In this document: positions 52,901 through 64,000 of the stretch, one piece after another | Numbering within the stretch: position 1 is the stretch's first letter | How the letters are laid out: each line of letters begins with the position of its first letter | Source: Amycolatopsis mongoliensis | Lineage (GTDB): Bacteria > Actinomycetota > Actinomycetes > Mycobacteriales > Pseudonocardiaceae | NCBI RefSeq assembly: GCF_030285665.1 | Contig: NZ_CP127295.1 | Coordinates: 806,001 to 870,000 of the forward strand | Length of the DNA: 64,000 nt | Direction: 5' to 3' | Translations under genes and position numbers: made by a program | The notes under the pieces: generated by a model | What the model was told of the DNA's origin: nothing | The model's database searches: none | Seen by the model: the letters and a program-made list of their open reading frames with translations, nothing else

Positions 52901-55900
52901 GAGGTCCTTCGTCAGCTCGTGCAGGTGCCAGGCGGCGTCGACCTTGGCCCGCAGGACCGAGTCGAGCCGGTCGGCGGTCAGCGAGTCGAAGACGCCGCTG
53001 TCGGCCGTGCCCGCCGCGTGCACCACGGCGGTGAGGTCGTCGATCGCCCCGAGCAGGCTCTCGACCTGGGCGCGCTCGGCGACGTCGCACGCGGCGACCC
53101 GCACCCGGGCCCCCAGGTCCTTGAGGTCCTCGACCAGCTGCCGGGCGCCCGGCGCGCCGAGCCCGCGACGGCTGGTGAGCACCAGGTCGGTGACGCCGTG
53201 CTCGGCCACCAGGTAGCGGGCCAGCAGGCTGCCGAGCCCGCCGGTGCCGCCGGTGATCAGCACTGCCCCCTCGCCCCAGGGTCGTGAGTGAGAAACAGGG
53301 TTGGAACCCTGTTTCTCACTCACGACCGTTTTGGCGTAGCGAGGCACGAGCACCGCACCGTCGCGGATCGCGGCCTCCGGCTCGCCGGAGGCGACGACCG
53401 CCGCGATCGAGGCGGCCGTCGCGACCTCGTCGGCGTCGACGAGGAACACGCGCCCGGGGTGCTCGGCCTGCGCCCCGCGGGCCAGGCCCCACAGCAGCCC
53501 CTGCGTGACGTCCACAGTGGACTCCTCGGCGGGCACCGCGTCCCGCGTCACCACGGCCAGCTTGGTGACCCCGAACCGGGACTCGGCCAGCCAGGCCTGC
53601 AGCTCGGCGAGCAGCCACGCGGCGTTCGCCCGTGCGGTCTCCGGGACGTCGCCGGTGCGCTCGGGCACGGTCAGCGTGATCAGGGCCGGCACCGGCTCGC
53701 CGCGGTCGATCGCCGCGGTGAGGTCGGCGAACCCGGCGTAGGTGGCAGCCACCCCGACGCGGCCACGGCCGATGGCGACCACTTCGGCGTCGGACTGCGG
53801 CACGGAGACCGGCTGCCAGGCGATCTTCAGCAGCGAGCCGTCGATTTCCGCAGGCTGAGACAGTTCCCGGCGCACCGGACGCGAAACGAGCGAGTCGATG
53901 GTCGCGACCGGACGGCCTTCGCTGTCGGCCACCTCGATGGCCGACACCTCGTCACCGTTCAGCCGCTCGATCCGCACCCGCAGCACCGACGCGCCGGCGG
54001 CGTGCAGCGTCACGCCGTTCCAGACGAACGGCAGCAGGGTCGCGCCGCCCGGGTCGCCGAGGAGGTCGGCGTGCATGGCGATGTCGAGCAACGCCGGATG
54101 CAGGCCGTACAGGTTCGCCGTCGACGCCGCCGGTTCCGGCAGCGCGACCTCGGCGAAGACTTCGTTGCCCCGCCGCCAGGCGGCCTTGAGCCCCTGGAAG
54201 GACGGGCCGTAGCCGTACCCGCGCTCTTCGAGCAGGTCGTACGCGCCTTCGACCACGACGGGGGTCGCCCCGGCCGGCGGCCACTCGGTGAGCCCGGCGG
54301 GTTCGGGTCGCGGCGCCGCGGACAGCGTGCCCTCCGCGTGCTGGGTCCACTCCTCCCCGTCGATCGCGCGGGAGAACACGGTGACCGGGCGGCGGTCGCC
54401 GTCGGCGGGACCGACCACGACCTGGAGCGCGACGGCACCGTCCGGCGGCAGGACGAGCGGCGCCTGCAGCGTGAGCTCTTCGACCGTCGAGTGGCCGACC
54501 TGGTCGCCGGCCGCGATGGCGAGCTCGACGAACCCGGTGCCGGGCACCAGGATCGCGCCCTTCACGACGTGGTCGGCCAGCCACGGCACCGACCCGGCCG
54601 ACAGCCGGCCGGTGAGCACCGTGGTGTCCGAACCGGACAGCGGCACGACCGCGCCCAGCATCGGGTGCGGCAGCGGCTGCTGGCCGACCGCCGTCACGTC
54701 GCCGGACGGGGTCGCGTCGAGCCAGAAACGCTTGTGCTGGAAGGCATACGTCGGCAGGTCGAGCCGGACGGGGCCGTCACCGAGCACGCGGTCCAGCTTG
54801 GCCGCGCCGCGAGTGTGGAGTCGGCCGAGCGCGGCCAGCGCCGTGCGCACCTCGTCCCGGTCGCGGCGGCCGAACGGCACGAACGCGACCGCGTCGGGGT
54901 TCGCGACGCTCTGCGGGCCGAGCGCCGACAGCACGCTGTCCGGTCCCAGCTCGAGGAAGGTCTCGACGCCGTCGGCCTCCAGGGCCGCGACCGCGTCCCC
55001 GAAGCGCACGGCCTCGCGGACGTGCGTGACCCAGTACTCCGGCGAGGTCAGGTCCGCGCCGGGCGAAACCGTGGAGAAGACCGGGATCGCCGGCGCGTGG
55101 AACGTCAGCCCGGCGGCGATCTCGCGGAACTCGTCGAGCATCGGGGCCATCAGCGGCGAGTGGAACGCGTGGCTCACGCGCAGCCGGCGCGTCCGGACGT
55201 CGGCGACCGTCGCCGCCCGCTCGATCCGGGCCACGACCTCGGCGACGCCGGAGACGACGACCGACTCCGGGCCGTTGACGGCGGCGATGCTGACCTCGTC
55301 CTCGTGCCCGCGCAGCAGTTCCCGCGCGGCTTCTTCGGTCGTGGCGAGCGAAACCATGGCGCCCGGCGGCTCGCTCAGCGAACCCATCAGGCGGCCGCGA
55401 GCGGCGACCAGGGCCGCCGCGTCCTCGAGCGAGAGCACCCCGGCGACGTGCGCCGCGGCCAGCTCGCCGATCGAGTGCCCGGCCAGGGCGTCGGGGACGA
55501 TCCCCCACGACTCGGCGAGCCGGAAGAGCGCGACCTCGACCGCGAACAGCGCGGTCTGCGTGTACTGCGTCTGGTCGAGCAGGCCGCGGTTCGCCAGCGC
55601 GGTCGTGCCGAAGACGACGTCGCGCAGCGGGATGTCCAGCAGCGGGTCGATCGCGGCGCAGACCGCGTCGAAGGCGTCGGCGAACACCGGGTAGGTGGCG
55701 TGCAGCGCCTGGCCCATGCCGACCCGCTGGGCGCCCTGGCCCGAGAAGAGGAACGCCAGCTTGCCCTCGCCGGCGGTGCCGGTGACGACGTCGGTACCGG
55801 GCTCGCCGGTGGCCAGCGCGTCGAGACCTTCGGCCAGCTCGGCCGGGGTCCCGGCAATCACCACGGCCCGCTGTTCCAGGGCCGCGCGGGTCGAGACCAG

Positions 55901-58900
55901 CGAGCGCGCCAGCTCGGCGACGGTGACGTCTTCGTGGTCGGCGAGGTACGCCCGCAGCCGGGCGGCCTGGCCGCGCACGGCGGCCGGGGTGCGGCCGGAG
56001 AGCGCGACGGGGACGACGGCGTCGGGCTGCGGCTCGGCCGGCTGCTCGACCACCGCGTCGGCCGGGGCCTGCTCGATGATCACGTGGGCGTTGGTGCCGC
56101 TGATGCCGAACGACGAGACCGCGGCCCGGCGCGGGTGACCGTTGGGCGCCCAGTCGCGCGGCTCGGTGAGCAGCCGGACCGCGCCGGTGTCCCAGTCGAC
56201 CACGCTGGACGGCCGGTCGACGTGCAGGGTCTGCGGCAGCTGCTCGTTGCGCAGCGCCATGACCATCTTGATGATGCCGGCGACGCCGGCCGCGGCCTGG
56301 GTGTGGCCGATGTTGGACTTGATCGACCCGAGCCACAGCGGCTCTTCCCGGTCTTGCCCGTAGGTGGCGAGCAGGGCCTGCGCCTCGATCGGGTCGCCCA
56401 GCGTGGTACCGGTGCCGTGCCCCTCGACCGCGTCCACTTCGGACGGTGCGAGACCCGCGTCGGCCAGTGCCTTCGCGATCACGCGCTGCTGCGAGGGGCC
56501 GTTCGGGGCGGTGAGGCCGTTGGACGCGCCGTCGTGGTTGACCGCCGAGCCCTTGAGGAGCGCGAGCACCGGGTGGCCGTTGCGGCGGGCGTCGGAGAGC
56601 CGCTCGACGAGCAGCATGCCCGCGCCCTCACCCCAGCCGGTGCCGTCGGCCGCGTCGGCGAACGAGCGGCAGCGGCCGTCGGCGGACAGGCCGCGCTGGC
56701 GGCTGAAGTCGACGAACGTGTCCGGCGTGGACATCACGGTGACGCCACCGGCCAGCGCCAGCGTGCACTCGCCGCGGCGCAGCGCCTGGACCGCCCAGTG
56801 CAGGGCGACCAGCGAGGAGGAGCACGCGGTGTCGACTGTGACCGTCGGGCCTTCCAGTCCGAGGGCGTAGGACACGCGCCCGGAGACGACGCTGGCGAGG
56901 CTGCCGTTGCCGAGGTAGCCCGCGATGTCGTCGGACACCGTGCCGAGGCGGGTGCCCCAGTCGTGGTACATGACGCCGGCGAACACGCCGGTCGCGCTGC
57001 CGCGCAGCGAGACCGGGTCGATGCCGGCCCGCTCGAACGCCTCCCAGGAGACTTCCAGCAGCAGCCGCTGCTGCGGGTCCATCGCGGCCGCCTCGCGGGG
57101 GCTGATCTCGAAGAAGTCGGCGTCGAACTCGGCGGCGTCGTGCAGGAACGCGCCGTGCTTGACGTAGCTGTGGCCGGGCTTGCCGGGCTCGGGGTCGTAC
57201 AGCGCGTCGACGTTCCAGCCGCGGTCGGCCGGGAACGGCGTGAGCGCCTCTTCGCCACCGGCGACGAGCCGCCACAGGTCCTCCGGCGTCGCGACGCCGC
57301 CGGGGTAGCGGCAGGCGATGCCGACGATGGCGATCGGCTCCTCCGGGTCGGCCGTGGTCACCGGCGCGACCGGCGTCGCCGGGGCGAGCCCGGCGACGCG
57401 CGTGACCAGGTACTCGGCCAGCGCGCGCGGGGTCGGGTGGTCGAACACCAGCGTCGCGGGCAGCCGCAGGCCGGTGACGGAGTCGAGGATGTTGCGCAGC
57501 TCCACCGCGGCGAGGGAGTCGAAGCCGATCTCGCCGAACGGGCGCGACGGGCTGATCGCCGATGGGCCGTCGTGGCCGAGCACGGCCGCGACGTGCGTGC
57601 GGACCAGGTCGAGCACCGCGCGGTCGCGGTCGGCCTCCGACAGCGAGGCGAACCGCTCGGCGAACTGCCGCTCCGGGGCCAGCTCGCCCGGGGCCGCCGC
57701 GACCCGGAGGCGGGTCGCGGGCACGAGGCCGCGCAGCAGGGCCGGGACGTCCTCGCGGGCGCCCAGCGCGGCGCGATCGACGCGGGTCGGCACGACGGCC
57801 GGCGCGCCCGTGGCGAGCGCGGCGTCGAGCGCGGCGAGGCTTTCGGTGGCGGTCAGCGGGGCGAGGCCCAGCCGGCCGATCCGGCTCAGGTCCTTTTCGG
57901 ACAGTCCGGCGCTCATGCCGAGCGCGGCACCGCCGTCGGTCCACAAGCCCCAGGCCAGCGAGGTCGCGGGCAGACCCTGCTCGCGGCGGTGCTCGGCCAG
58001 CGCGTCGAGGAAGGTGTTGCCCGCGGCGTAGTTCGCCTGGCCCGCGCCGTCGACCAGGCCGGCCGAGGAGGAGAACAGGACGAACGCGGCCAGGTCGGAA
58101 GTCAGCTCGTGCAGCGCCCAGGCGGCGTCGACCTTGGGTGCGAGGACGGCGTCCAGGCGCTCTTCGGTGAGCGAGCCGATCATCGCGTCGTCGAGCACAC
58201 CGGCGGTGTGGACGACGGCCGACAGCGGCTGCTCGATCTTCTTCAGCGCGGCCGACAGCGAACGCTTCTTCGTGACGTCACACGCGATGACCTGCGCCGT
58301 CGCGCCGCTTTCCGCCAGCTCGGCGACCAGCTCGGCCGCGCCCGGCGCGTCGATCCCACGGCGGCTGAGCAGGGCCAGGTGCCGGACGCCGTGGGTGGTG
58401 ACGAGGTGGCGCGCGACCTGCGCGCCGAGGCCACCGGTACCGCCGGTGACCAGCACCGTGCCGTCCGCGCGCCACGCCGGTCCGTCGGCGTCGGCGAGCA
58501 GCCGGACGAGCCGGGCGGCCCGCACCTGGTCACCGTCGATCCGCAGCTCCGGCTCACCCGAGGCGAGCGCGGTGGCCAGCGTCTCGGGCGTGGTCTCGCC
58601 CTCGATCAGCACGACGCGGCCCGGGTGCTCAGCCTGCGCCGAGCGCACCAGCCCGCGCACGACGGAGTCGGCTAGCGTGCCGCGCGTCCGCAGCACCAGC
58701 TTGGCCGCGGCGAACCGCTCGTCGGCGAGGAACTCCTGCAGCACGGCAAGGGCACGATGAGCAGCCTGCTTGGCCGCCGCGGGGAGTCGTGAGTGTTCAG
58801 GGCGGTTAGAACCGCCCGGAACACTCACGACGACGGCGTCCGGGACCTCGGTCACTTCGGCGAGTTCGGCGACCTCGGCGATCGAGAACCGCGCGTCGGA

Positions 58901-61900
58901 AGCCGCTACCGGTGTCCATTCGACGGTGTGCAGCAGGTCCTGGGCCCGCGGGCCGAGGTCGGCGCCGCTGACCGGGCGGGAGCGGAACGACTCCACCGAC
59001 AGCACCGGCGTCCCCGCCGGGTCGGTGACCTCCAGCGAGACACCGCCGGTGGCGGGCGAGGTGATCCGCACCCGCACCTCGGTCGCGCCGGAGGCGTGCA
59101 GCCGCACGCCGGTCCACGCGAACGGCAGGCGGATCTCGTCGGCCTCCCGCGCCTCGCCCGGGGCGAAGTCGGTGGCGTGCAGCACGGCGTCGAGCAGCGC
59201 GGGGTGGATCCCGAAGTCGTCGTCCCGGGTAGGCAGGGCGACCTCGGCGAACACGACGTCGTCGCGCTTCCACGCGGTGCGCAGCCCCTGGAACAGCGGG
59301 CCGTAGCCGTAGCCCTGCGCCGCCAGCTCTTCGTACAGCTCGCCGGTGGCGACGACCTCGGCGCCGGACGGCGGCCACTCGGTCATCGGGGCGGGCTCGG
59401 TGGCCGGCGCCTCGGCCAGCACGCCGACGGCGTGCCGGGTCCAGGCGACGTCCTGCTCGGTCCGCGAGTAGAACTCGATGGTGCGGCGGCCGTCCTCGAC
59501 CGGGCCGACCACGGCCTGCACCTCGACACCCCGGCCCTCCGGCACGGGCAGCGGCGCCTGCAGGGTCAGCTCGTCGACGACGTCGCAGCCCGCACGCTCG
59601 GCCGCGTGCAGGGCCATCTCGACGAACGCGGTGCCGGGCAGCAGGGCGGTGCCGGCGATCGTGTGGTCAGCGAGCCACGGGTGTGACCGCAGGCCGATCC
59701 GGCCGGTCAGGACCAGGCCGTCGTGGTCGGCCAGGCCGATCTCGGCGGCCAGCAGCGGGTGACCGGAGGCCAGCTGGCCGAAGTCGGCCGCGTCGCCGTG
59801 GCCGGGCGCGGTGAGCCAGAAGTGCTTGCGCTGGAAGGCGTACGTCGGCAGGTCGATCGCGTTGGCCGGGCCGAAGAACGCGGTCCAGTCGACCCGCACG
59901 CCGCGGGTGTGCAGCCGGCCGAGCGCGCCGGCGAGCGCCGGGACCTCGGCGTGGCCGCGGCGCTGCGCGGGCACGAAGGCGATGTCGCTGCCGTGCGGGC
60001 CGGTGGCGGCCATGGCGGCGAGGACGGCGTCCGGGCCCACCTCGATCGCGGTGGTGACCCCGGCCGCGGCGAGCGCGGCGACGCCGTCGGCAAATCGCAC
60101 AGCCCGCCGCACGTGGTAGAGCCAGTAGCCGGGCGAGCACAGCTCTTCGGTGGTCGCCAGGCGGCCGGTGACGTTCGAGACGACCGGGATCGACGGCGGC
60201 GCGAAGTCGACGACCGCCAGGACCTCCCGGAACTCGGCGAGCATCGGCTCCATCAGCGGCGAGTGGAACGCGTGCGACACGCGCAGCTCGCTCGTCTTGC
60301 GGCCCTGCAGGCGGAACACCTCGGCGACGGCCTCGACCTCGGCGCGCTCGCCCGAGACCACGACGGACGTGGGTCCGTTGATCGCGGCGATGCTCACGCC
60401 GTCGGTCAGCAGCGGGCCGACCTCGTCCTCGGTCGCGGCGATCGCGACCATGGCGCCACCTTCGGGCAGCGCTTGCATGAGACGGCCGCGCGCGGCGACG
60501 ACGAGACAGGCGTCTTCCAGGGACCAGACGCCGGCGATGTGCGCGGCGGCCAGCTCGCCGATCGAGTGCCCGAGCAGGACGGCCGGCTTGACGCCCCACG
60601 ACTCCAGCAGCCGCGCCAGCGCGACCTCGATCGCGAACAGCGTGCACTGCGCGTACTGGGTGCCGTTCAGCTCCTCGGCGTCGTCGCCGAAGAGGACGTC
60701 GCGCAGCGGGCGGTCCATCTGCACGTCGAGGTGGTCGATGACCTCGTCGAAGACCTCCGCGAAGACCGCGTGGGCCAGGTACAGCTCCTTGCCCATGGCG
60801 AGCCGCTGGGAACCCTGGCCGGTGAACAGCATCGCGAGCTTGCCCGGCGTGCGTTCGCCGGTGACGACGGACGCGTCCTGCTCCCCCGCGGCGAGCGCGC
60901 GCAGGCCGCGGACGGCGTCCTCGGTGCTCTCGGCGACGACGACGGCGCGGTGGTCGTGCGCGGCCCGCGTGCCGGCCAGCGAGAAACCGACCTCGGTGAG
61001 GTCTGCCGATTCCACAGTGGACACGAGCTTTCCGGCCTGCGCCCGCAGAGCTTCCTCGCTGCGGGCCGACACGACGAGCGGCACGACCGGCAACGGCTCG
61101 GTGGTGACGGGCTCGTCGATCGTGGCGGGTGCCTGCTCGATGATGACGTGCGCGTTGGTGCCGCTGACGCCGAACGACGAGACACCCGCGCGGCGCGGCC
61201 GCTCGACCGCGGGCCACTCGCGGGCCTCCGTCAGCAGCTCGACCTCGCCCGCGCTCCAGTCGACGTGCGGGGTCGGCGCGTCGACGTGCAGGGTCTTCGG
61301 CAGGCGGCCGCGGCGGATCGCCTCGACCATCTTGATCACGCCGGCCACGCCGGCCGCGGCCTGCGTGTGGCCGATGTTGGACTTGATCGAGCCGAGCAGC
61401 AGCGGCGTCTCGCGGCCTTGGCCGTAGGTGGCGAGCAGGGCCTGCGCCTCGATCGGGTCGCCGAGCCGGGTACCGGTGCCGTGCGCCTCGACGGCGTCCA
61501 CTTCGGACGCTTCGAGCCGCGCGTCGGCGAGCGCGCGGTGGATCACGCGCTGCTGCGACGGGCCGTTGGGGGCGGTGAGGCCGTTGGACGCGCCGTCGGA
61601 GTTGATGGCGGTGCCGCGGACGACGGCGAGCACGGTGTGCCCGTTCGCGACGGCGTCCGAGAGCCGTTCGAGGACCAGGACACCGACGCCTTCGGCGAAC
61701 CCGGTGCCGTCGGCCGCCGCGGCGAACGCCTTGCAGCGGCCGTCTTCGGCGAGGCCGCGCTGGCGGCTGAACGCGGTGAACGTGCCGGGCCCGCCCATGA
61801 CGGCGACGCCGCCGGCGAGCGCGAGCGGGGTCTCGCCACGGCGCAGCGCCTGCACGGCGAGGTGCAGCGCGACGAGCGAGCCGGAGCACGCGGTGTCGAC

Positions 61901-62773
61901 GGTCAGCGTCGGGCCTTCGAGGCCGAGCGCGTAGGCGACGCGGCCGGAGACGACGCTGGGCGCGTTGCCGGTGAGCATGTAGCCGTCGAGGCCGTCGGGG
62001 GCCTCGTGCAGGCGCGGGCCGTACTCCTGAGCCTCGGCGCCGATGAAGACACCCGCGGGCGTGCCGCGCAGCGTCGTCGGGTCGATCTTGGCACGCTCCA
62101 GGGCCTCCCAGGCCGTCTCGAGCACGAGCCGCTGCTGCGGGTCCATCGCGGACGCCTCGCGCGGGGCGATGCCGAAGAAGCCCGCGTCGAACTCGCCGGC
62201 GTCGGGCAGGAACCCGCCGGAGGTGACGTAGCTGCTGCCCGGGCGGTCCGGGTCCGGGTCGTAGAGGCCGTCGAGGTCCCAGCCGCGGTCGGTCGGGAAC
62301 CCGGTGATGGTGTGCACCTCGTCGGCGACGAGCCGCCACAGCTCCTCGGGCGAGGCGGCCCCGCCCGGGTAGCGGCAGCCGATGCCGACGATCGCGACCG
62401 GCTCGTCCGTGACACCGGTCGTGATCGGTCCACTGTGGACCTCCTCGGCGCCGAACACCGCCGCGTGCAGGAAGCGCGCGACGGCGACCGGCGTCGGGTG
62501 GTCGAAGGCCAGGGTGACCGGCAGGTCGAGCCCGGTGGCCTCGGTGAGCCGCGCGTGCAGCTCCACCGCGGCCAGCGAGTCGAACCCGTGGTCGGAGAAC
62601 GCCTTTTCCGGGTCGAGCACCGCCGGGACGTCGGGGCGCGCCGCCAGCAGCGCGGCCCGCGTGGCGTCGTGGACGACGTCGGCCAGGAATGCCGCGCGGT
62701 CACCGGAGGGCAGTTCGGTCAGCCGCTCCGCGAACCCGGACGCCCGATTCGATTCGGTTTCAAACTCACGCAT
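46949..62773 (-). CDS. Modular type I PKS (PKS I): loading ACP plus three modules
   Basis: A 5,274-residue protein. It opens with a carrier domain (Ser66 in GFDSL) with no KS or AT before it. Three KS-AT-DH-KR-ACP modules follow. KS cysteines 296 (DTACSGSL), 1984 and 3711. ATs Ser737, 2434 and 4162, all GHSIGE with HAFH (malonyl-type). DH histidines 1037, 2735 and 4469. ACP serines 1753, 3479 and 5186. KR1 has LDD; KR2 (TAD) and KR3 (QMD) keep only the last Asp, so all read as B-type. The C-terminal tail is [12 protein letters not shown] triene is expected. ATG at 62773 has GGTGGAG upstream. Two palindromic elements are translated within the frame, near residues 1315-1330 and 3149-3165. Confidence 0.96.
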   Translation of the reverse strand: MREFETESNRASGFAERLTELPSGDRAAFLADVVHDATRAALLAARPDVPAVLDPEKAFSDHGFDSLAAVELHARLTEATGLDLPVTLAFDHPTPVAVARFLHAAVFGAEEVHSGPITTGVTDEPVAIVGIGCRYPGGAASPEELWRLVADEVHTITGFPTDRGWDLDGLYDPDPDRPGSSYVTSGGFLPDAGEFDAGFFGIAPREASAMDPQQRLVLETAWEALERAKIDPTTLRGTPAGVFIGAEAQEYGPRLHEAPDGLDGYMLTGNAPSVVSGRVAYALGLEGPTLTVDTACSGSLVALHLAVQALRRGETPLALAGGVAVMGGPGTFTAFSRQRGLAEDGRCKAFAAAADGTGFAEGVGVLVLERLSDAVANGHTVLAVVRGTAINSDGASNGLTAPNGPSQQRVIHRALADARLEASEVDAVEAHGTGTRLGDPIEAQALLATYGQGRETPLLLGSIKSNIGHTQAAAGVAGVIKMVEAIRRGRLPKTLHVDAPTPHVDWSAGEVELLTEAREWPAVERPRRAGVSSFGVSGTNAHVIIEQAPATIDEPVTTEPLPVVPLVVSARSEEALRAQAGKLVSTVESADLTEVGFSLAGTRAAHDHRAVVVAESTEDAVRGLRALAAGEQDASVVTGERTPGKLAMLFTGQGSQRLAMGKELYLAHAVFAEVFDEVIDHLDVQMDRPLRDVLFGDDAEELNGTQYAQCTLFAIEVALARLLESWGVKPAVLLGHSIGELAAAHIAGVWSLEDACLVVAARGRLMQALPEGGAMVAIAATEDEVGPLLTDGVSIAAINGPTSVVVSGERAEVEAVAEVFRLQGRKTSELRVSHAFHSPLMEPMLAEFREVLAVVDFAPPSIPVVSNVTGRLATTEELCSPGYWLYHVRRAVRFADGVAALAAAGVTTAIEVGPDAVLAAMAATGPHGSDIAFVPAQRRGHAEVPALAGALGRLHTRGVRVDWTAFFGPANAIDLPTYAFQRKHFWLTAPGHGDAADFGQLASGHPLLAAEIGLADHDGLVLTGRIGLRSHPWLADHTIAGTALLPGTAFVEMALHAAERAGCDVVDELTLQAPLPVPEGRGVEVQAVVGPVEDGRRTIEFYSRTEQDVAWTRHAVGVLAEAPATEPAPMTEWPPSGAEVVATGELYEELAAQGYGYGPLFQGLRTAWKRDDVVFAEVALPTRDDDFGIHPALLDAVLHATDFAPGEAREADEIRLPFAWTGVRLHASGATEVRVRITSPATGGVSLEVTDPAGTPVLSVESFRSRPVSGADLGPRAQDLLHTVEWTPVAASDARFSIAEVAELAEVTEVPDAVVVSVPGGSNRPEHSRLPAAAKQAAHRALAVLQEFLADERFAAAKLVLRTRGTLADSVVRGLVRSAQAEHPGRVVLIEGETTPETLATALASGEPELRIDGDQVRAARLVRLLADADGPAWRADGTVLVTGGTGGLGAQVARHLVTTHGVRHLALLSRRGIDAPGAAELVAELAESGATAQVIACDVTKKRSLSAALKKIEQPLSAVVHTAGVLDDAMIGSLTEERLDAVLAPKVDAAWALHELTSDLAAFVLFSSSAGLVDGAGQANYAAGNTFLDALAEHRREQGLPATSLAWGLWTDGGAALGMSAGLSEKDLSRIGRLGLAPLTATESLAALDAALATGAPAVVPTRVDRAALGAREDVPALLRGLVPATRLRVAAAPGELAPERQFAERFASLSEADRDRAVLDLVRTHVAAVLGHDGPSAISPSRPFGEIGFDSLAAVELRNILDSVTGLRLPATLVFDHPTPRALAEYLVTRVAGLAPATPVAPVTTADPEEPIAIVGIACRYPGGVATPEDLWRLVAGGEEALTPFPADRGWNVDALYDPEPGKPGHSYVKHGAFLHDAAEFDADFFEISPREAAAMDPQQRLLLEVSWEAFERAGIDPVSLRGSATGVFAGVMYHDWGTRLGTVSDDIAGYLGNGSLASVVSGRVSYALGLEGPTVTVDTACSSSLVALHWAVQALRRGECTLALAGGVTVMSTPDTFVDFSRQRGLSADGRCRSFADAADGTGWGEGAGMLLVERLSDARRNGHPVLALLKGSAVNHDGASNGLTAPNGPSQQRVIAKALADAGLAPSEVDAVEGHGTGTTLGDPIEAQALLATYGQDREEPLWLGSIKSNIGHTQAAAGVAGIIKMVMALRNEQLPQTLHVDRPSSVVDWDTGAVRLLTEPRDWAPNGHPRRAAVSSFGISGTNAHVIIEQAPADAVVEQPAEPQPDAVVPVALSGRTPAAVRGQAARLRAYLADHEDVTVAELARSLVSTRAALEQRAVVIAGTPAELAEGLDALATGEPGTDVVTGTAGEGKLAFLFSGQGAQRVGMGQALHATYPVFADAFDAVCAAIDPLLDIPLRDVVFGTTALANRGLLDQTQYTQTALFAVEVALFRLAESWGIVPDALAGHSIGELAAAHVAGVLSLEDAAALVAARGRLMGSLSEPPGAMVSLATTEEAARELLRGHEDEVSIAAVNGPESVVVSGVAEVVARIERAATVADVRTRRLRVSHAFHSPLMAPMLDEFREIAAGLTFHAPAIPVFSTVSPGADLTSPEYWVTHVREAVRFGDAVAALEADGVETFLELGPDSVLSALGPQSVANPDAVAFVPFGRRDRDEVRTALAALGRLHTRGAAKLDRVLGDGPVRLDLPTYAFQHKRFWLDATPSGDVTAVGQQPLPHPMLGAVVPLSGSDTTVLTGRLSAGSVPWLADHVVKGAILVPGTGFVELAIAAGDQVGHSTVEELTLQAPLVLPPDGAVALQVVVGPADGDRRPVTVFSRAIDGEEWTQHAEGTLSAAPRPEPAGLTEWPPAGATPVVVEGAYDLLEERGYGYGPSFQGLKAAWRRGNEVFAEVALPEPAASTANLYGLHPALLDIAMHADLLGDPGGATLLPFVWNGVTLHAAGASVLRVRIERLNGDEVSAIEVADSEGRPVATIDSLVSRPVRRELSQPAEIDGSLLKIAWQPVSVPQSDAEVVAIGRGRVGVAATYAGFADLTAAIDRGEPVPALITLTVPERTGDVPETARANAAWLLAELQAWLAESRFGVTKLAVVTRDAVPAEESTVDVTQGLLWGLARGAQAEHPGRVFLVDADEVATAASIAAVVASGEPEAAIRDGAVLVPRYAKTVVSEKQGSNPVSHSRPWGEGAVLITGGTGGLGSLLARYLVAEHGVTDLVLTSRRGLGAPGARQLVEDLKDLGARVRVAACDVAERAQVESLLGAIDDLTAVVHAAGTADSGVFDSLTADRLDSVLRAKVDAAWHLHELTKDLAAFVLFSSAGGQVLPAGQANYAAANAFLDGLAAHRRASGLPATALAWGLWAENTGLGGELAEADLVRMARLGLPAVTAEQGLALFDAATAAEDAVIAPLRVDVAALRARTDDLPALLRGFVPPKARRTAKAAKAADNALAAELAALADNERDRVLLDIVRTQVATVLGYADKSEVDGTRAFKELGFDSLAAVELRNLLGTATGLTLPATLIFDHPTAKAVADFVKGKLLGAVAKVPATTTRTNASMQEPIAIVGMACRYPGGVRSPEDLWQLLVDEVDAVSEFPTNRGWDIDSIYDPERGKRGKTYAREGGFLHEGTLFDPAFFGIGPREALAMDPQQRLLLETAWEAIERAGIDPTALRGSMTGVFTGAMYDDYGSRVPGAPADVAAYIPNGSSGAVVSGRISYLLGLEGPCMTVDTACSSSLVTLHLAVQALRAGECGLALAGGVTLLSQPDLFVDSSRQGVLSPNGRSKSFSAASDGVGWAEGAGLLLLERLSDAQRNGHEVLAVVRSSAVNQDGASNGLTAPNGPSQERVIHAALAAGGLTPSEVDAVEAHGSGTKLGDPIEAQALLATYGQDRPDGQPLYLGSVKSNIGHAQASGGAAGVIKVVQALRHNMLPKSLHIDAPSPVVDWTTGDIELLSEARPWLPNGRPRRAGVSSFGISGTNAHIIIEEAPPSTVERPRRTAPPLASVPLPIAGTTAAALADQAARVAAHLRANPELDLTDVGYSLATGRAALDHRAVVLAAGRDAALKALDGLATGGTPAGTVTGATSAADLTAFLFTGQGAQQPGMGRELYEAFPVFAGVLDEACGLFDTDVPLKQVIWAEKGSADGELLNKTAYTQCALFAIEVALYRLVESWGITPDYVAGHSIGELAAAHVAGVLSLADACALVAARGRLMQALPAGGAMAAIAATEDEVRAALPAEVDIAAVNGPRSVVVSGPEAAVQAAMVAFKEAGRRVKQLVVSHAFHSSLMEPMLAEFAVVAEKLAYSAPGIPVVSNVTGRIATAEQLCSPEYWVNHVREAVRFADGVGALLSAGVTRFVELGPDAVLTGMARECDTSLADRPDRVVGVPALRRGRDEVQTLFTALATLYSRGAKPDWSAVFAGRGASTVDLPTYAFQNKEYWLDATKRAGDVGSLGAKAAGHPLLGALVELPDGGAVLTGRLAVDKQTWLADHVVLGRTMLPGTAYVELALHAGDQVGCDVLEELTQQAPLLLPDEGGVDIRVVVGAPSGGRRELSVHSRVEDTWTQHAAGTLAAGARTPEFDLSVWPPEGAESVDLTGLYDDLAGLGFGYGPVFRNLRAVWLRDGEVFAEVALPEGAAAGEFGLHPGLLDSALGATDFLVPGGPKALTETTIPFAWNQVSLHAAGATTLRVHVRKEGKDASLALADATGSPVAWIESLVTRPVSEGQLGAKVPDSLYRIDWQPAAGVRLVKSLEGWAVLGTDDLGLGVPMHEEPVAADVLVLPVGSADGEVPARVHATVQETLKQLQTWLDGPSDGKLLVVTRTAVADDPDLAQAPVWGLVRAAQAENPGRIQVVDVDDLPQSRRALPAVVASGEPEAIVRVGEVRVPRLAKVTTLGDPVEWDTGGTVLITGGAGLLGGHLARHLVARGARKLVLTSRRGLDAPGARELVESLDAEVTVAACDVTDRNELAALIESLPDLTAVVHAAGQMDSAVLSALTPAQVENVLRPKVDAAWHLHELTASLDLKAFVLYSSAGGLLLAAGQANYAAGNVFLDALAAHRAALGLPATSLAWGPWEGSGDAVDLTHIARSGVAELTVTDGLALFDAALAAGEPGLVPVKLADLRDADRLAPLLRGLVTATPRRAAAAAGPATAAPEAGFAEKLAGMSADERETALLQLVCEHAAAVLGYDDASAVGVEKGFTDLGIDSLAALELRNRLGAACGLRLPATLIFDYPSPLPLTRFLLGELLPELGEPVEEAAEANGTDEVAAIAGMDLADLVRSAMAGTQTDERGDSQ
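53281..53326. repeat. 46-bp palindromic element, copy 3, inside PKS I coding sequence
   Basis: Perfect 22-base arms around GG (23 with the flanking G/C pair). On the coding strand it encodes [16 protein letters not shown], replacing linker just before the KR Rossmann domain of module 2 ([11 protein letters not shown] follows directly). The frame is open throughout. Confidence 0.95.
58786..58831. repeat. 46-bp palindromic element, copy 4, inside PKS I coding sequence
   Basis: Twenty-two-base arms (one mismatch) around AG, of the AGGGCGGTT subtype. It encodes [16 protein letters not shown] in a surface linker of the KR structural subdomain of module 1, just before the helix [14 protein letters not shown]. 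The dinucleotide GA flanks both sides, which would bring the insertion to 48 bp and keep the frame. Confidence 0.95.
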
Positions 62774-62947
62774 TCCGCACTCCACCGCTGTAGCGAGCCA
62801 GCACTCATGGTCGTCTTTTTCGATCGTAGGTCGGCGCGCAGCGCGGCCGGATCCCCTGAAAACCCTTCTAGGGGCGGCACTCCCGCAGCTGTCGTGAGTG
62901 TTTAGGGCGGTTAGAACCGCCCTAAACACTCACGACAACCCGCGCCG
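62774..62947. promoter_or_regulatory. Leader of PKS I between P450 and PKS genes
   Basis: 174 bp between two minus-strand genes. Contains the palindrome at 62891-62936 and a TAGGGG box at 62866-62877 (TTCTAGGGGCGG), which points away from PKS I, opposite to the other boxes. It probably holds the PKS I promoter and a terminator for the P450. Confidence 0.5.
62891..62936. repeat. 46-bp palindromic element, copy 5
   Basis: Perfect 22-base arms around AG (23 with a flanking T/A pair), the same subtype as the copy at 58786. It starts 11 bp beyond the P450 stop codon, so it can also act as its terminator. Confidence 0.92.
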
Positions 62948-64000
62948 TTACCAGGCGATGCGCAGCAGCGAAGGCCCGCGCACGATCACGCCGTACTCCC
63001 ACTTCACGCCCTCGCGCCCGTCCGCGAGCCGCAGGTCCGGGAACCGCGCCAGGATCGCCTTCAGCGCCTCCTGCAGCTCCAGCCGGGCCAGCTGCGCGCC
63101 GATGCAGTGGTGCGGGCCGTGCCCGAACGCCACGTGCGGGTTCGGCTTGCGCGTCAGGTCGATGCGGTCCGGGTCGGCGAACACCTCCGGGTCGCGGTTG
63201 GCCGCGTGCAGCGCCGGCAGCACCGGGTCGCCCGCGCGCACCACGACGTCACCGAAGCGGATGTCCTCGGTGGCGTAGCGCGCGAACATCGCGGCGGTGT
63301 TGATCGGCACGTACCGCAGCAGCTCTTCGATCGCCGTCGGCATCAGGTCCGGGTCCGCGCGCAGCTGCGCCAGCAGCTCCGGCTGCGTCAGCAACGTGAA
63401 GACGAAGCTGGGCAACGCCGTCGAGACCGTCTCCACACCGCCGGTGAGCAGCCCCGCACCGGCGATCGAGATCAGCTCGTTCTCGGTCAGCTTGTCCCCC
63501 GCGTCGCGGGCGTAGACCAGAGCACCGAGCAGGTCGTCGGTCGGCTCCTCGCGGCGCTGGGCCACCAGTCCGGCGACGTAGTTGTCGAGCTGGTCGCCGT
63601 AGACGTCGAGCACGTCACCCTTCGCCGTGGCGTCGCTGACCAGCGCCTGGGTCCACTCGCGGAAGATCTTGTGGTCCTCCTGCGGCACCCCGAGCAGGTC
63701 GCAGATCACGGTGACCGGCAGCGGCCGCGCGAGCTCCTCGACGAGATCGGCGCTGTCACCGTGCGCCTGCATGTCGTCGAGCAGGCGGTTGACCAGGTCC
63801 TTCACGCCCTCGCGCATCTGCTCCAGCCGGCGCGCGGTGAAGGCCTTGCTCACCAGGCGGCGCAGCCGGGAGTGGTCCGGCGGGTCCATCCCCATGATGC
63901 CGTCGCCCATCTGCTGACGGCGCATCCGCGGCTGGTCGAGGCCCTGCGCGAGCTCCCGGCTGAACCGCGGGTCGGTCGTCACCAGCTTGACGTCGGCGTA
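62948..64000 (-). CDS. Cytochrome P450 monooxygenase, N-terminus cut by right edge
   Basis: 351 codons are visible, running off the right edge; the visible part begins at YADVKLVTTDPRFS, so roughly the first 50-60 residues are missing. Family landmarks: an I-helix GGVETVS motif in AGLLTGGVETVSTAL, ExxR in EELLRYVP, and the heme-cysteine loop FGHGPHHCIGAQLARLEL. It belongs to the soluble bacterial class that modifies macrolides and polyenes (CYP105/107-like). I infer a late hydroxylation or epoxidation of the polyketide; redox partners are not in the window. It ends TAA 174 bp upstream of PKS I. Confidence 0.94.
   Translation of the reverse strand, partial: YADVKLVTTDPRFSRELAQGLDQPRMRRQQMGDGIMGMDPPDHSRLRRLVSKAFTARRLEQMREGVKDLVNRLLDDMQAHGDSADLVEELARPLPVTVICDLLGVPQEDHKIFREWTQALVSDATAKGDVLDVYGDQLDNYVAGLVAQRREEPTDDLLGALVYARDAGDKLTENELISIAGAGLLTGGVETVSTALPSFVFTLLTQPELLAQLRADPDLMPTAIEELLRYVPINTAAMFARYATEDIRFGDVVVRAGDPVLPALHAANRDPEVFADPDRIDLTRKPNPHVAFGHGPHHCIGAQLARLELQEALKAILARFPDLRLADGREGVKWEYGVIVRGPSLLRIAW

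Overview
The window is high-GC actinomycete DNA, most likely from Amycolatopsis or a close relative in the Pseudonocardiaceae. I infer this from base composition, gene style and the short palindromic repeats, not from a marker gene. Almost all of it is one modular type I polyketide synthase (PKS) locus. It runs off both ends: a PKS gene is cut by the left edge and a cytochrome P450 by the right edge.

Layout, left to right. 1-16644: three PKS genes on the minus strand, transcribed leftward and overlapping or nearly overlapping (PKS III 16644-11482, PKS IV 11485-6770, PKS V 6755 to the left edge). 16645-17900: a short, degenerate glycosyltransferase amid repeats and hairpins. 17898-22790: an export block with an FtsX/MacB-type permease, its ATPase, two small two-helix membrane proteins and a divergent TetR regulator with two visible operators. 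22824-33773: a large PKS gene (PKS VI) ending in a thioesterase. 34154-37198: three plus-strand sugar genes (PIG-L deacetylase, NDP-sugar 6-dehydrogenase, SDR epimerase/decarboxylase). 37250-40014: a large LuxR-type (LAL) activator followed by a 57-residue degenerate copy of its own helix-turn-helix. 40178-41328: a type II thioesterase and a PqqD-like small protein. 41655-62773: PKS II (one module) and PKS I (N-terminal carrier protein plus three modules). 62948 to the right edge: a P450.

How it works. PKS I starts with an acyl carrier protein and no loading KS or AT, so a starter is probably delivered by separate enzymes that are not in the window. Modules 1-5 (PKS I, II, III) are all KS-AT-DH-KR-ACP with malonyl-type ATs, predicting a conjugated polyene. 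PKS IV adds methylmalonate and stops at the hydroxyl (KR only). PKS V returns to malonyl with DH-KR and has a further module cut by the edge. PKS VI has two DH-KR modules and the thioesterase, so it should act last. Terminal docking peptides suggest PKS I, II, then III/IV/V, then unseen module(s), then VI. Tailoring would involve the P450 and a uronic acid, pentose or amino sugar. The product is not identified.

Beyond the genes, two patterns stand out. A family of exactly 46-bp palindromes (22-2-22, ends GTCGTGAGTG/CACTCACGAC) occurs five times. Two copies lie inside the PKS I reading frame and are translated, and a third supplies the stop codon of the TetR gene. Second, a TAGGGG(T/C) box lies about 30-130 bp upstream of nearly every transcription unit of the locus and is a candidate target of the LAL activator.
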